This document shows positions 1 to 7,973 of a stretch of DNA of 64,000 nucleotides, piece by piece. How positions within the stretch are numbered: the first letter of the stretch is position 1; each line of letters starts with the position of its first letter. Made by a program: the position numbers and the translations under genes. Below the pieces are notes generated by a model. That model searched no databases, was not told the DNA's origin, and saw only the letters and a list, made by a program, of their open reading frames with translations. The DNA comes from Eshraghiella sp045129695 (lineage in GTDB: Bacteria; Bacillota; Clostridia; Lachnospirales; Lachnospiraceae). Location: positions 1 to 64,000 of the forward strand of contig JBGVJZ010000013.1 in NCBI GenBank assembly GCA_045129695.1, given 5' to 3'.

Positions 1-470
1 ACCTTCAGGGAAGTATCATTGTTGTACTGCTCATTCATCAGATTCTTAAAAGGAATGATGGTATGAGTCTCCCCACGATTGGCAGTCAGACTGTCATAGT
101 TATCCGATACGGAAATAAAACGCACACCATATTCCTTAAAAGTCCTCAGTATAAGTTCATCTACCCCGATTCGCTCTCGCCCAAGTCTGGACAAATCTTT
201 TACCATGATACAATCCAGATTTCCCGCCTTCATGGACTTCATCATTCTTTGGAACTCCGGTCTATCAAAATTACTTCCGGTGTAACCGTCATCAATAAAT
301 ACATCCACCAGTTTCAAATCATCATGGGCATCAATAAATCCTTCCAGCAAAAGTCTCTGGTTGGAAATACTGTTACTCTCCTGTTTCTCCCATCCGTCGA
401 TATCCTCATCCCCTTGGGACAATCTCAAATAAATTCCGGTTCTATACACATCAATCTTTTTCTTACTCAT
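1..470 (-). CDS. Large serine recombinase, N-terminal part (runs off the window)
   Basis: The frame starts with ATG at 470, preceded by an AGGAGG-type site at 478-484, and stays open to base 1. The translation begins MSKKKIDVYRTGIYLRLSQG and contains a resolvase catalytic domain: the YLRLS nucleophile segment, a GYTG...RPEFQRMM stretch and DLSRLGR near residue 100. This family cuts and rejoins att sites through a serine-linked intermediate to integrate and excise elements. Only about 156 residues are visible; full-length relatives have roughly 500-560. Its position at the element edge and the TnpW-like neighbour fit the role of element integrase. The C-terminal DNA-binding domains lie outside the window. 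Confidence 0.9.
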   Translation of the reverse strand, partial: MSKKKIDVYRTGIYLRLSQGDEDIDGWEKQESNSISNQRLLLEGFIDAHDDLKLVDVFIDDGYTGSNFDRPEFQRMMKSMKAGNLDCIMVKDLSRLGRERIGVDELILRTFKEYGVRFISVSDNYDSLTANRGETHTIIPFKNLMNEQYNNDTSLK

Positions 471-506
471 TACATTTCCTCCTGTTGTTCTTCTTTGATT
501 CGTCTG

Positions 507-689
507 TTATTGGTACTTAAGCGACGCCTTGCGCTCTATATAACAATTCATAATGTCTGTAATACTACAATTCCCGGCAAAGGTTGACTGCACAGTATAT
601 TTTCCATACTGTTTTACCTTGCCCTGTGATTTCTTCTCCTGCTGCGTACTAACTTCCGCAACCTGAGCCTGTTCCTTTGTCTGCTGCAA
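507..689 (-). CDS. TnpW-like small transposon protein
   Basis: A 60-residue basic protein encoded 36 bases upstream of the recombinase, with a GGGAG-like site ahead of its ATG. The first half is Gln/Lys-rich and low in complexity; the second half (about residues 28-56) has the KYTVQSTF...CYIERKA pattern recalled from proteins annotated as TnpW beside serine recombinases in Clostridia. Function in this family is not well defined; an accessory role in recombination is only inferred from linkage. Assignment rests on size, position and a weak motif resemblance. Confidence 0.6.
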   Translation of the reverse strand: MQQTKEQAQVAEVSTQQEKKSQGKVKQYGKYTVQSTFAGNCSITDIMNCYIERKASLKYQ

Positions 690-1280
690 AATATACTCAT
701 CTCCCTTCCGTTCAACATGAAAAAACAGCTTAAAATATCACTTCACCGGCACACCGGCTAAGACCTAAAAAGACCGCTCTCCATAGTTAACAAAGTCTGT
801 TGTTACACTCGTAACAACCGCTAAACTCATACATACGAAAGTACAACAAGTAAAAACAAAATATGCGCTATCACATTTTGCATTGCTTGTCATTATTTAC
901 TTAGTCCTAACACGGAACACATTGGTTCCGTCATCGTATGTAATGAGCTTTCGCTCGCTTTGTTGACCATGGACAGCGGTCTGCATTTTTAGTGTCTTAT
1001 AATCACTGATATTTCAAGCTGTCTATTGTCAACTATTAAATTTAATACTTACTCATTGGTCTTGCGATGGCTGGTCGCTCACAATGCACTTAATAGGTAT
1101 CCGTGGCTATGTTTATATTCTTATTTTCTATTCATTCATCTTTGCCACGACCTCATAATACACCACAACCATATGTTTGTCTACCACAATTTTCCAAAAT
1201 TTCGACAAAATTTTATTTTCGTTATTTTTGCCAATCACAAGTGTGACACGAACCCCCTCTGCATCATCGGGCACCCGCTG
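690..1280. other. Intergenic region with small hairpins
   Basis: I see no convincing gene here. Two perfect short inverted repeats stand out: GTTGTTAC/GTAACAAC at 799-818 (4-base loop) and ACGGAAC/GTTCCGT at 912-931. Further short stems (CCGG/CCGG near 753-765, GAGC/GCTC near 948) suggest a structured leader ahead of the TnpW-recombinase genes. The one longer plus-strand open frame (1026-1325) has no family likeness and runs over the small minus-strand gene at 1281. Confidence 0.4.
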
Positions 1281-1439
1281 TTATGCTGCCATTTTCGCTG
1301 CATTTGTCTGCTCCAGATAGGATAAAAACAATGCTTCCAAAGTCTTATCTTCTGCGTAGGAACAGGTGACATTTACCACCGTCCCGTTGGTGGTTTTTAT
1401 ACTGATATTCTTATCTGTTAAATTTATTTTCTCGTCCAT
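1281..1439 (-). CDS. Small element protein of unknown function (52 aa)
   Basis: A short minus-strand gene with a clear GGAGG site (plus-strand cctcc at 1445-1449) five bases before its ATG. It begins MDEKINLTDKNISIKTTNG and is acidic-to-neutral with an amphipathic C-terminal helix ending TNAAKMAA. Similar short proteins occur near recombinase modules of gut Firmicute elements as far as I recall, but I do not know a function. It sits directly after a strong terminator-like hairpin (1478-1542), so its expression may depend on readthrough. The gene call rests on the ribosome site and start spacing rather than homology. Confidence 0.6.
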   Translation of the reverse strand: MDEKINLTDKNISIKTTNGTVVNVTCSYAEDKTLEALFLSYLEQTNAAKMAA

Positions 1440-1477
1440 GCGTAACCTCCATTTTTATTTTTTGCATTATCGTTGCC

Positions 1478-1542
1478 ATAACAAAAAAATCGCTACCCAT
1501 AGCTTCTATAAATGCACAAACTATGGATAACGATTTTGTTAT
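1478..1542 (-). terminator. Rho-independent terminator after the structured RNA region
   Basis: Imperfect inverted repeat with arms at 1478-1502 and 1521-1542. On the minus strand the stem closes with CTATGGGTAGCGATT and is followed by a run of T. It separates the GC-rich structured region from the 52-residue gene and could act as a plain terminator or an attenuator. Confidence 0.65.
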
Positions 1543-1950
1543 CTACTGCAATCTTTTTATTATTATTCAAACCATCTCACTTATGGTTCTTATCAAGGTA
1601 TACGCTGGTATTCCAACCCCTCATCGCCCCGTATACGTAGAAGTGTACTCACCTCCGGGAATTACAGACGGCCACTCAATTGTGTTCACGACGCCCTTCT
1701 CATAAGAGAAGCACTATCTCCCCTGCTTGCCTTTCGGGGACCGGGACGAAACTCTTTTCTCGCCCCTCATGGGTTATTATCCTTACGCAACATACCTGCT
1801 CCCACATGTTCCGGACTTTCGCCCAGCCTCTCGACCTTCATCTCTCAATCCATCAGCCTACTGATATGATAACTGTGACTTTCATCCTGCGGGTATATGA
1901 ACCGTAATTCTACTCATCTGTAACTGCTATTCAGTTGTCAAATTTCTACG
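1543..1950 (-). ncRNA. Candidate structured noncoding RNA
   Basis: About 300-400 bases that are much richer in G+C than their surroundings, with no credible open frame. Read on the minus strand they hold several hairpins: CTGGGC-GAAA-GTCCGG (a GNRA tetraloop, 1818-1833), CTTCTC-TTAT-GAGAAG (1697-1712), a GGGGCGA/TCGTCCC stem (about 1743-1766), CCCC/GGGG (about 1721-1740), ATCAG-TAGG-CTGAT (1852-1865), a GTATACG/CGTATAC stem enclosing a GGT-TGGAAT-ACC loop, and AACCAT/ATGGTT. A terminator follows at 1478-1542. The GAAA loop defines the strand. The family is not identified; a raiA-motif-like or other large element-borne RNA are untested options. Confidence 0.5.
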
Positions 1951-2035
1951 GCTTTTCAGAGCCTGTGTAAAGCATAAAGCAAAACTTGATGCTTGTACAT
2001 ATCCTAAAAAGACCAATTTCCGCAAAAAACTATTC

Positions 2036-2449
2036 TTTTCAGTATGAATTTCTCTTTGCAAGAGTATCATACTATAAAGTTCGAAGGTTGGCTATGGACT
2101 GGGCTGGTGTATTTTGAGGAATTTACACCAGGAATTGGTGGGGTTTTACAGCCCACTCCCGACATGGCAAATCGCGCAGAAATAGTCATATAATTTATAT
2201 ACCACTCAATTCCCGATATAATAAAAACCGCGAAAATAGTGGCTTCGAATGGTTCACATCAAATAAATGCGTGATTAATTGCGTGAAATTCATTTATCAC
2301 GCATTTTCAAAAAAATAGAGCGCCGTCACAACGCCGCCCTTACAAAAACACATATGTGTTTTATGATGCTGCATATAGTGTACGTATTTTCGAATAAAAA
2401 ATCAAGCAAATTCTTCATCTACAAGAATTGTCTCTTATCAATCATAGTA
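2036..2449. other. Intergenic region with two inverted repeats
   Basis: No gene is supported. CTGGTGTA/TACACCAG at 2104-2131 forms an 8-bp hairpin, and AATGCGTGAT/ATCACGCATT at 2266-2305 is a perfect 10-bp inverted repeat followed on the plus strand by TTTT. The second could be a terminator for a plus-strand transcript or a remnant element end. Confidence 0.4.
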
Positions 2450-2752
2450 TTACCGCTTAACATATCTCCTGTTCTTTGTAGCTGCAGTACAATCCACTAC
2501 ACCTATTTCCACAAGTTCATTCAATAACTGTCTCGTACGCGGTCCCTTCAACCCAATTGCATTTGCAATCTCCTCTGTACTATACAATACTTCTTTTTCC
2601 ATATATTCCAGTATCTGCTTCTGCCTTTTGGACAATCCATCAGCATTATTTTCTGCTGATTTTTCTGCTGATTCTGATACTTTTCTGCTGACTTCTTCGA
2701 TAGCAATTTCGCAGAAACGGCAATTTCCTTGAATATAAGCATCAAATTTATA
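2450..2752 (-). pseudogene. C-terminal fragment of a winged-helix protein
   Basis: The open frame runs from an upstream stop (2753-2755) to 2450 without a convincing ribosome site. Its end, from LSKRQKQILEYM to RRYVKR, looks like the C-terminal winged helix found at the end of AAA_4/Fic-type ATP-binding regulators, including a Ser/Ala/Glu/Lys-rich linker (about residues 24-37). The expected N-terminal domains are absent, so this is most likely a gene remnant. A short protein starting at TTG (2635) remains possible. Confidence 0.45.
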
Positions 2753-2801
2753 TTAGGATTACAACCTGTAACCGATTTGAAATAAACATTCACAAGACTA
2801 C

Positions 2802-3053
2802 ATTATCAACTATCCATCAACTAAATTTGCATCATATATTAACAGTAAACGCCCATATTATAAGCATTTCCGTAATGATGTGTCTTGGATTTCCATAATA
2901 CCATCAACTACCCATCAACTAAATTTGCGCATCAACATCTTACTGACATCCTATCAAATAGCCATCAAATAAAATAATGCCCTAAATATCAGGTGTTTTC
3001 GATTCGACACCTTCAAAATAAGCCGTTTCAATCAAATACCTGTCAAATAAAAT
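2802..3053. repeat. Four dispersed copies of a paired-half-site repeat
   Basis: Copies lie at about 2802-2828, 2901-2926, 2951-2975 and 3028-3053. Read on the minus strand each has the form ATTTTATTTGAYGGNTATTTGAT, that is two TTGA half-sites 11 bases apart, close to one helical turn. Copies are 50-99 bases apart in the same orientation. They could be operators or iteron-like sites; no protein partner is evident. Confidence 0.55.
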
Positions 3054-3075
3054 CTGCCGCATCACCACACGCAAC

Positions 3076-3103
3076 TTGACATGACCACAAAATGTGTTAT
3101 GCT
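3076..3103 (+). promoter_or_regulatory. Strong promoter with extended -10
   Basis: TTGACA (3076-3081), a 16-base spacer and TATGCT (3098-3103) preceded by TG one base upstream. It points rightward into a region without a gene, toward the candidate RNA at 3110-3205. Confidence 0.55.
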
Positions 3104-3109
3104 ATTTGT

Positions 3110-3205
3110 AGTCAACTTGTGACGGATGAAAGCTGGGTTCCCAAGTGGGAGTAGGCACTTAAGTGCTTAGAATCCTTTGCTCCTGGGGTTGGCTATTTTT
3201 ATTTG
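3110..3205 (+). ncRNA. Candidate small structured RNA facing the RES gene
   Basis: A near-consensus promoter leads into about 95 bases with no open frame. The segment contains CCC-AAGT-GGG, the palindrome GCACTTAAGTGC, and outer pairings CCAA/TTGG and GGAG/CTCC, and ends with GGCTATTTTTATTTG, a terminator-like tail. It converges on the 3' end of the RES-domain gene (stop at 3241). It could be an independent small RNA or an RNA part of the adjacent Abi/RES locus; no known family was recognised. Confidence 0.45.
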
Positions 3206-3240
3206 AACATAATAATTTTTACTGGCATTATGGCTGCTAA

Positions 3241-4302
3241 TCAAATTAACATATTCTCTTCACCACATAAATATTCCGTTATTGGTAATGCTTGGCTGAT
3301 ATTAATATCAATTGAATTTACCTTATAAACCTTCGAATCAAGAACGTCATACACTCTAGTCTCAGCATTTGTATCAAAAAACAATACATTATATCCACCA
3401 GCTGACACTGCACTTTTATACTTAATCCCATCAAATCCCATTTTCCTTATGTATTCACACAAAAACTGGGTTGGCAAATATTCAATTGGATCACCAAAAT
3501 TAGGCTTTGAAAACTCCTCAGAAATCCTATGCAAATCTAATAATATAGAATACTCTGTATCTTTTATTTCAGTTGGAGCATATGTAAAATCGAAAATTTT
3601 TGCATCTTTTATAACTTTTACAGAACAAACATTATATGATTTTTCCATCTGTGGACGCATTTCTAGTATCGCAGTCTTTATATCTTTAGCCGCATATAAA
3701 TAACTTATTCCTTTTGCATTTGCTCTGCCTTCTTTCGCCATACAACTCGGTGGTGCATCCGAATTTTTTTTATCGAATCCATAAAACGGCGCCTGTTCTT
3801 CAAGTATTTTTCTCATTTTTTCCAAAACACTCTTTGACTTTTCTCTATTTGCCAATAAATGAAACTGAATAATGCTCATAGCCGCATCACTTCTAATATC
3901 ATCATCTTCTATATTTAATTCAGGTAATATATTCTTTAACTCTTTCGTTATAGTTTTTGCAACTTCGCTTTCCAAAAAATGCGAAATTGAATATTCCCTA
4001 GCTCGATATAGTATGTCCCCTTCTTGTATAATAATTGTTGCAACATCTGATATCTTCTCTATTTTCGTTAAAATTTGACTATCTGGGAAAAAACGACTTT
4101 TATATTTTATCTCATCAGCAAACTCTTTCCATATCTTCTGCGTATCGTAATCTAATATTAATATCAAATAAAATAACAAAATAAAGACACTTGTATATTC
4201 ATCATCTTCTTCAATTTGCAAAGAAGTTTGCTTCTCTTCTTTAGTAGCACATGGGATTTCTTTTAATAAGCTATCTCTTTTTAAATCTGATAATTTAACC
4301 AT
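3241..4302 (-). CDS. RES-domain protein, probable NAD-degrading toxin
   Basis: The C-terminal half (about residues 95-330) has RES-domain features: LYRAR near 98, GRANAKGISYLYAA near 193 and YLPTQFLCEYIRKMGFDGI near 272, followed by SAGGYNVLFF. RES proteins are known as NAD+ glycohydrolase toxins, usually paired with an antitoxin. The roughly 90-residue N-terminal extension has no recognised domain and includes one hydrophobic stretch. The ATG has GGAGG just upstream. The gene is last in the defence operon, 28 bases after the Abi_C-like gene, so the two are probably co-translated. Toxicity and pairing with the neighbour are inferences. Confidence 0.8.
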   Translation of the reverse strand: MVKLSDLKRDSLLKEIPCATKEEKQTSLQIEEDDEYTSVFILLFYLILILDYDTQKIWKEFADEIKYKSRFFPDSQILTKIEKISDVATIIIQEGDILYRAREYSISHFLESEVAKTITKELKNILPELNIEDDDIRSDAAMSIIQFHLLANREKSKSVLEKMRKILEEQAPFYGFDKKNSDAPPSCMAKEGRANAKGISYLYAAKDIKTAILEMRPQMEKSYNVCSVKVIKDAKIFDFTYAPTEIKDTEYSILLDLHRISEEFSKPNFGDPIEYLPTQFLCEYIRKMGFDGIKYKSAVSAGGYNVLFFDTNAETRVYDVLDSKVYKVNSIDINISQALPITEYLCGEENMLI

Positions 4303-4330
4303 TATTCCTCCTTGCTACGTACATATTATT

Positions 4331-5167
4331 TTACATTTTACGAGTTTCATATGTACTCCAAATAAAATCCACAAATGTTATGCTACTTCCTACGGCTAAC
4401 TTTGCATGACGTACTTCAAGCCCTTGAAATGAAGCACTCTTGCCATGACCACTCCCAAAAGGATTTCTAATCTCAGCAAGCTTTGTAGGAATGGCTCTTA
4501 AACTCCCCAGAACCGCCTTAATTGCATCAGCCCCTCTATCTGTAGCCTGAACATTATCCGGCAGAAGATTAAGTATATTCATCGTCTTACTAGCTAACTG
4601 CGGAACGTCATCGTCTTTAGAATATGAAACGCCCTCCTCGTCCAAAATGGTTTTACAGCAACTTTCAATTAACTCTTTAGCCATTCCTATGGCATTAGTA
4701 GGGTTTGTAATCTGCATTTGCACCATTAAATCAATTTGCTTTGACAAATATTCACTAGAAAATTTCGTTTTTAATAATTCTGCCGTTTTAGTAATAACAA
4801 CGGTTCCGCCGTCCAGTCTATTCATTATATCCTTACACTTTAAATATATCTTTGCATATTTTTCGTCATATCGCGAAATTCCAGACCAAAGGATATCTTC
4901 ATAATCCGGATTATACTCATACTCCATCTGCTCCTCATAATGATGAAATAGATCCACAAGCAACTTTGTTCTATCTGCATCAGAAGCTTCACTAAGATAT
5001 GCAACCAAAGATTTTCCCTTTGATAATCCATATTTTGTCTGCAAAGCTTCTCCTACACTCGCTGTCGTAAAAACATCGAAAGTATTATTGGTGAAATCCA
5101 ATACATATCCCCCGCGATTATAAAGCAACAAAAACATTCCTTCTTCTTTTTTTGTAATAATAGACAT
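4331..5167 (-). CDS. Abortive-infection family protein (Abi_C-like)
   Basis: A 278-residue soluble protein. The C-terminal third (about 165-270) matches the pattern of the Abi C-terminus family: AKELIESCCKTILDE, then LGSLRAIPTKLAEIRNPFGSGHG near 220-245. The RNPFGSGHG segment has the R-x4-6-H spacing of HEPN-like RNases, so ribonuclease activity is possible. The N-terminal two thirds is not recognised. It lies just before the RES gene, after Vsr. It may be an independent phage-defence effector or a partner of the RES protein; the sequence does not decide. Confidence 0.7.
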   Translation of the reverse strand: MSIITKKEEGMFLLLYNRGGYVLDFTNNTFDVFTTASVGEALQTKYGLSKGKSLVAYLSEASDADRTKLLVDLFHHYEEQMEYEYNPDYEDILWSGISRYDEKYAKIYLKCKDIMNRLDGGTVVITKTAELLKTKFSSEYLSKQIDLMVQMQITNPTNAIGMAKELIESCCKTILDEEGVSYSKDDDVPQLASKTMNILNLLPDNVQATDRGADAIKAVLGSLRAIPTKLAEIRNPFGSGHGKSASFQGLEVRHAKLAVGSSITFVDFIWSTYETRKM

Positions 5168-5239
5168 TATCTGCCTCCCACCAACACGAAGATTTTTTTC
5201 ATACCTAGTTGACGAAAATTGTGTTTTTCTTAATACCTT

Positions 5240-5683
5240 CTACAATATCTCATCTAAGTACATACTGTCAAAAATCGCTTCTTCCACAACCTTCACACAC
5301 TCATCCGTATGCCTCTTTATATCATCACCCCAAAACCGGATAACCGTCCATCCTTCAAACAACAATCTTTTGTTTATTTCATCATCCCGTTCTCTATTCC
5401 TGGATATCTTACTAATCCAGAATTCACTGTTATTGCTTTTCTCCAGCCTTGGTTTCAATACTTCCCAATCTTTACCGTGGAAAAACTCACCATCGCAGAA
5501 AATCGCTATTTTATACTTTGTCAGCACAATATCAGGATTACCTGGTAACTTTTTATAATTTTTACGATACCGATACCCTTTTGACCACAAAGCCTTTCTA
5601 AGTATTATTTCTATTTTGGTATCTTTCGCCTTAATATGCTGCATGTTTTTCTTTCGTTGTTCTTTTGTCAACACATCAGCCAT
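5240..5683 (-). CDS. vsr: Very short patch repair endonuclease (Vsr)
   Basis: At 147 residues it has the usual Vsr length. It begins with the LTKEQRKKNMQHIKAKDTK segment, followed by ALWSKGYRYRKN, the catalytic NPDIVL (Asp51) and the FCDGEFFHG motif (62-70), and ends with WTVIRFWGDDI. Vsr nicks at T:G mismatches formed when 5-methylcytosine deaminates, so it protects genomes that carry a cytosine-5 methyltransferase. The methyltransferase lies two genes upstream. In some multi-component systems Vsr-fold proteins act as the restriction nuclease instead, which is an alternative here. Confidence 0.92.
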   Translation of the reverse strand: MADVLTKEQRKKNMQHIKAKDTKIEIILRKALWSKGYRYRKNYKKLPGNPDIVLTKYKIAIFCDGEFFHGKDWEVLKPRLEKSNNSEFWISKISRNRERDDEINKRLLFEGWTVIRFWGDDIKRHTDECVKVVEEAIFDSMYLDEIL

Positions 5684-5768
5684 TTTTAATACCCTCTAGT
5701 ATGAATAAAACCATTAAACGCATTGCCAAAATTTCCAGTATCCAGAAATGCTTTAATTGACAATTATT

Positions 5769-6785
5769 CTATTCCTCATCACTTACCGCTTTCGGTGTAG
5801 CCATATAATTCATCGCCACCAAATCGCAGCTTTCATCAATAGCTCCATTCAATTTGTAGTAGCTTACATTATTAGCATTTTCTTTCAAGTTAAATACTCT
5901 ATAAATGTAATATAATTCCTTCAAATTACGGGATACTTCTAATTCATTACGTGAAATATAAAAAGGCATATCAACATCACCAGCGGTAGTCTTTACCTCG
6001 ATGTATATTTCCAGCTCATTACCGTTACTATCTACATCCATAGAAATGATATCATATCCCAAACCATCTTTATAATTGGCAACATGCGCAATTTTAGGAA
6101 TCAAATCTGGACGATTAATTGAAAGAAGTCTTCTCTTCTCAACCTCCATAACAATTGCCTCACCCATATTTCCTTTTGCTTTTCTGTTATATGCTTTTAC
6201 TGCAGATTCACCTGCCGAAATGCTTTTTCTTGTTTTGTCCGCGCACATTCTAATAACCGCATTGGGCTCTGGCGGGATCACTTCACTAATATCCATATCT
6301 TCTGCTGACATCGTATATGAAAGTTCGTTTTCGTTATTCTCATCCGGTTCCTGCAATTCATCAACAGTATCTATAGAAAACAGGTCATTCCATTTTGTTT
6401 CAGACAAAATTCCTATAACCGGCACATTACTGTTTTCTGCAAAATACACATACCAACAATCACCATCTTGATAAGAGGACATTTGAACTCTATTAAAATA
6501 AATTGTCATCTCATCTTTATCTTGCTTTGAAAACTTGCATGGTATATTTACACTACTCGCATTATAAATTTTACTTCGAGGACATACAGCAAATTCTATA
6601 TCCTGATTATTACTTACTCCTGCCCTAGGTATATTATCATACCCCAAACGTTCTATTAACAAATCACGAATGACTGCTTTTACATTAAACGTCCCCTTTC
6701 TAATTTCAACATCTGTAAAAGAAGTATACGCTCCGTCATCAGCGCCAAAATAACTTTTCATTTCAGCAGAAAAAGTACCTGTCAT
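5769..6785 (-). CDS. DUF3883-type restriction-nuclease-like protein
   Basis: A 338-residue protein whose C-terminal domain (about 195-330) has the core of a PD-(D/E)XK-like nuclease as seen in DUF3883: GNMGEAIVMEVEKRR, GYDIIS (243-248) and IEVKTT (262-267). The region at 135-170 is acidic and probably a linker. The N-terminal 130 residues may bind DNA but are not assigned. The start has a GAGGTG site. DUF3883 domains recur in restriction systems beside methylases and helicases, so this is a good candidate for the cleaving or specificity subunit. Confidence 0.75.
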   Translation of the reverse strand: MTGTFSAEMKSYFGADDGAYTSFTDVEIRKGTFNVKAVIRDLLIERLGYDNIPRAGVSNNQDIEFAVCPRSKIYNASSVNIPCKFSKQDKDEMTIYFNRVQMSSYQDGDCWYVYFAENSNVPVIGILSETKWNDLFSIDTVDELQEPDENNENELSYTMSAEDMDISEVIPPEPNAVIRMCADKTRKSISAGESAVKAYNRKAKGNMGEAIVMEVEKRRLLSINRPDLIPKIAHVANYKDGLGYDIISMDVDSNGNELEIYIEVKTTAGDVDMPFYISRNELEVSRNLKELYYIYRVFNLKENANNVSYYKLNGAIDESCDLVAMNYMATPKAVSDEE

Positions 6786-6810
6786 ATTATTACACCTCTT
6801 TCAAATTTTT

Positions 6811-7971
6811 CTAACGTTTCTGTTTTCTTGGAAGTTTTTTCATCTCACTTATCATATTACCAGCAATCGCTCTTATTACCGGTACTGCAACTGAATTTCC
6901 AAACTGCTTATATGCTCTTGTATCTGATACAGGAATTATAAAATCTTCAGGAAAACCTTGTAACCTAGCGCATTCTCTCGGAGTAAGTTTTCTTGGCAAA
7001 TCCCCTTCCTGCTCAATAAGTATCTCGCTACCATCTTTATAATACCTGGCACTTAACGTATTGGTATATTCTGAATCTGCGTTAAACAAAGAAAAGCCAA
7101 ATCCATTACCTTTTCTCTTATGCTCAGCCTTTCTTCTAAGATGTCCTTCATACAATCTTTGGCTAATTGTATATTTTTCATCAACTACAGGTTCTAATAT
7201 ATCCCCTAAGCGAGTTTTGGTTTTAGGTGGTGTAGGAAATTCAAAATTATAATTCTCATCAATATCATAATATTCTCGGTCAAATCCAACGATATAGATT
7301 CTTTCTCGATTTTGAGGCACACCAAAATCGCCAGCCCTCAATACTTTCGGTGTAACAGTATAATTTAGCGCTTTCAAATGTTCTTCAATAATCTGATACG
7401 TTCTGCCTTTATCATGCCCTTTTAACTGTTTAACATTTTCCAGCAAAAAAGCTTTTGGTCTTTTTACTTGAATAATTCTCTCAATATCAAAAAACAACGT
7501 TCCTCTCGTATCTGAGAATCCCTTATGTAATCCTGCTTGTGAAAAAGGCTGACAAGGAAATCCACCTAATAAAATATCAAAATCAGGAATGGTCTTGGGG
7601 TCAACTTTAGTAATATCCCCAGCAATATCGCCACCAAAATTAATACTATAAGTCTTCTGTGCAAAAGAATCCCATTCTGATGTAAAAACACATTTTCCAC
7701 CCAGCTCTTGAAAAGGAATTCTAATACCCCCTATCCCAGCAAATAAATCAATATATTTAAATTCTGGATTTGCATCCTCATTTACATACGGTGCATATGT
7801 AGCAAATGAAATAATTTTTCCCACTTGTTCCTTTGTAGGCTTCATCGAACCTTTTTCCCATGCTCTAAATAATTTATCTCCGTCTCTTCCCAAACCTATG
7901 GCATCAGACATTTCTTTAATCGAAAGTCCTAGAGTTTCTCGTCTATTTTTTATTTCAACTGCTAATTCCAT
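6811..7971 (-). CDS. DNA (cytosine-5) methyltransferase with N-terminal XRE domain
   Basis: Residues 1-60 form an XRE-type helix-turn-helix; the methyltransferase follows with FAGIGG (77-82, SAM binding), the catalytic PCQPFS (139-144, Cys140), ENV (178-180), QNRERIYIVGF and the late RECARLQGFPEDF and QFGNSVAVPV motifs. All core motifs of an m5C enzyme are present. The start codon sits one base after the stop of the HNH gene with an AAGGAG site inside that gene's end. It should mark self DNA for this system; the N-terminal domain could let it repress its own operon or aid target binding. Confidence 0.95.
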   Translation of the reverse strand: MELAVEIKNRRETLGLSIKEMSDAIGLGRDGDKLFRAWEKGSMKPTKEQVGKIISFATYAPYVNEDANPEFKYIDLFAGIGGIRIPFQELGGKCVFTSEWDSFAQKTYSINFGGDIAGDITKVDPKTIPDFDILLGGFPCQPFSQAGLHKGFSDTRGTLFFDIERIIQVKRPKAFLLENVKQLKGHDKGRTYQIIEEHLKALNYTVTPKVLRAGDFGVPQNRERIYIVGFDREYYDIDENYNFEFPTPPKTKTRLGDILEPVVDEKYTISQRLYEGHLRRKAEHKRKGNGFGFSLFNADSEYTNTLSARYYKDGSEILIEQEGDLPRKLTPRECARLQGFPEDFIIPVSDTRAYKQFGNSVAVPVIRAIAGNMISEMKKLPRKQKR

Positions 7972-7973
7972 AC

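Noticed and set aside
1026..1325. Plus-strand protein of 99 residues
   Set aside because: No ribosome site, composition unlike a protein, and it overlaps a better minus-strand gene at 1281-1439.
1478..1950. Group II intron or its ribozyme end
   Set aside because: Some loops resemble class C introns, but I found no domain V-like hairpin and no reverse transcriptase frame nearby.
2802..3053. CRISPR array
   Set aside because: Copies are imperfect, unevenly spaced (50-99 bases) and no cas gene lies nearby.
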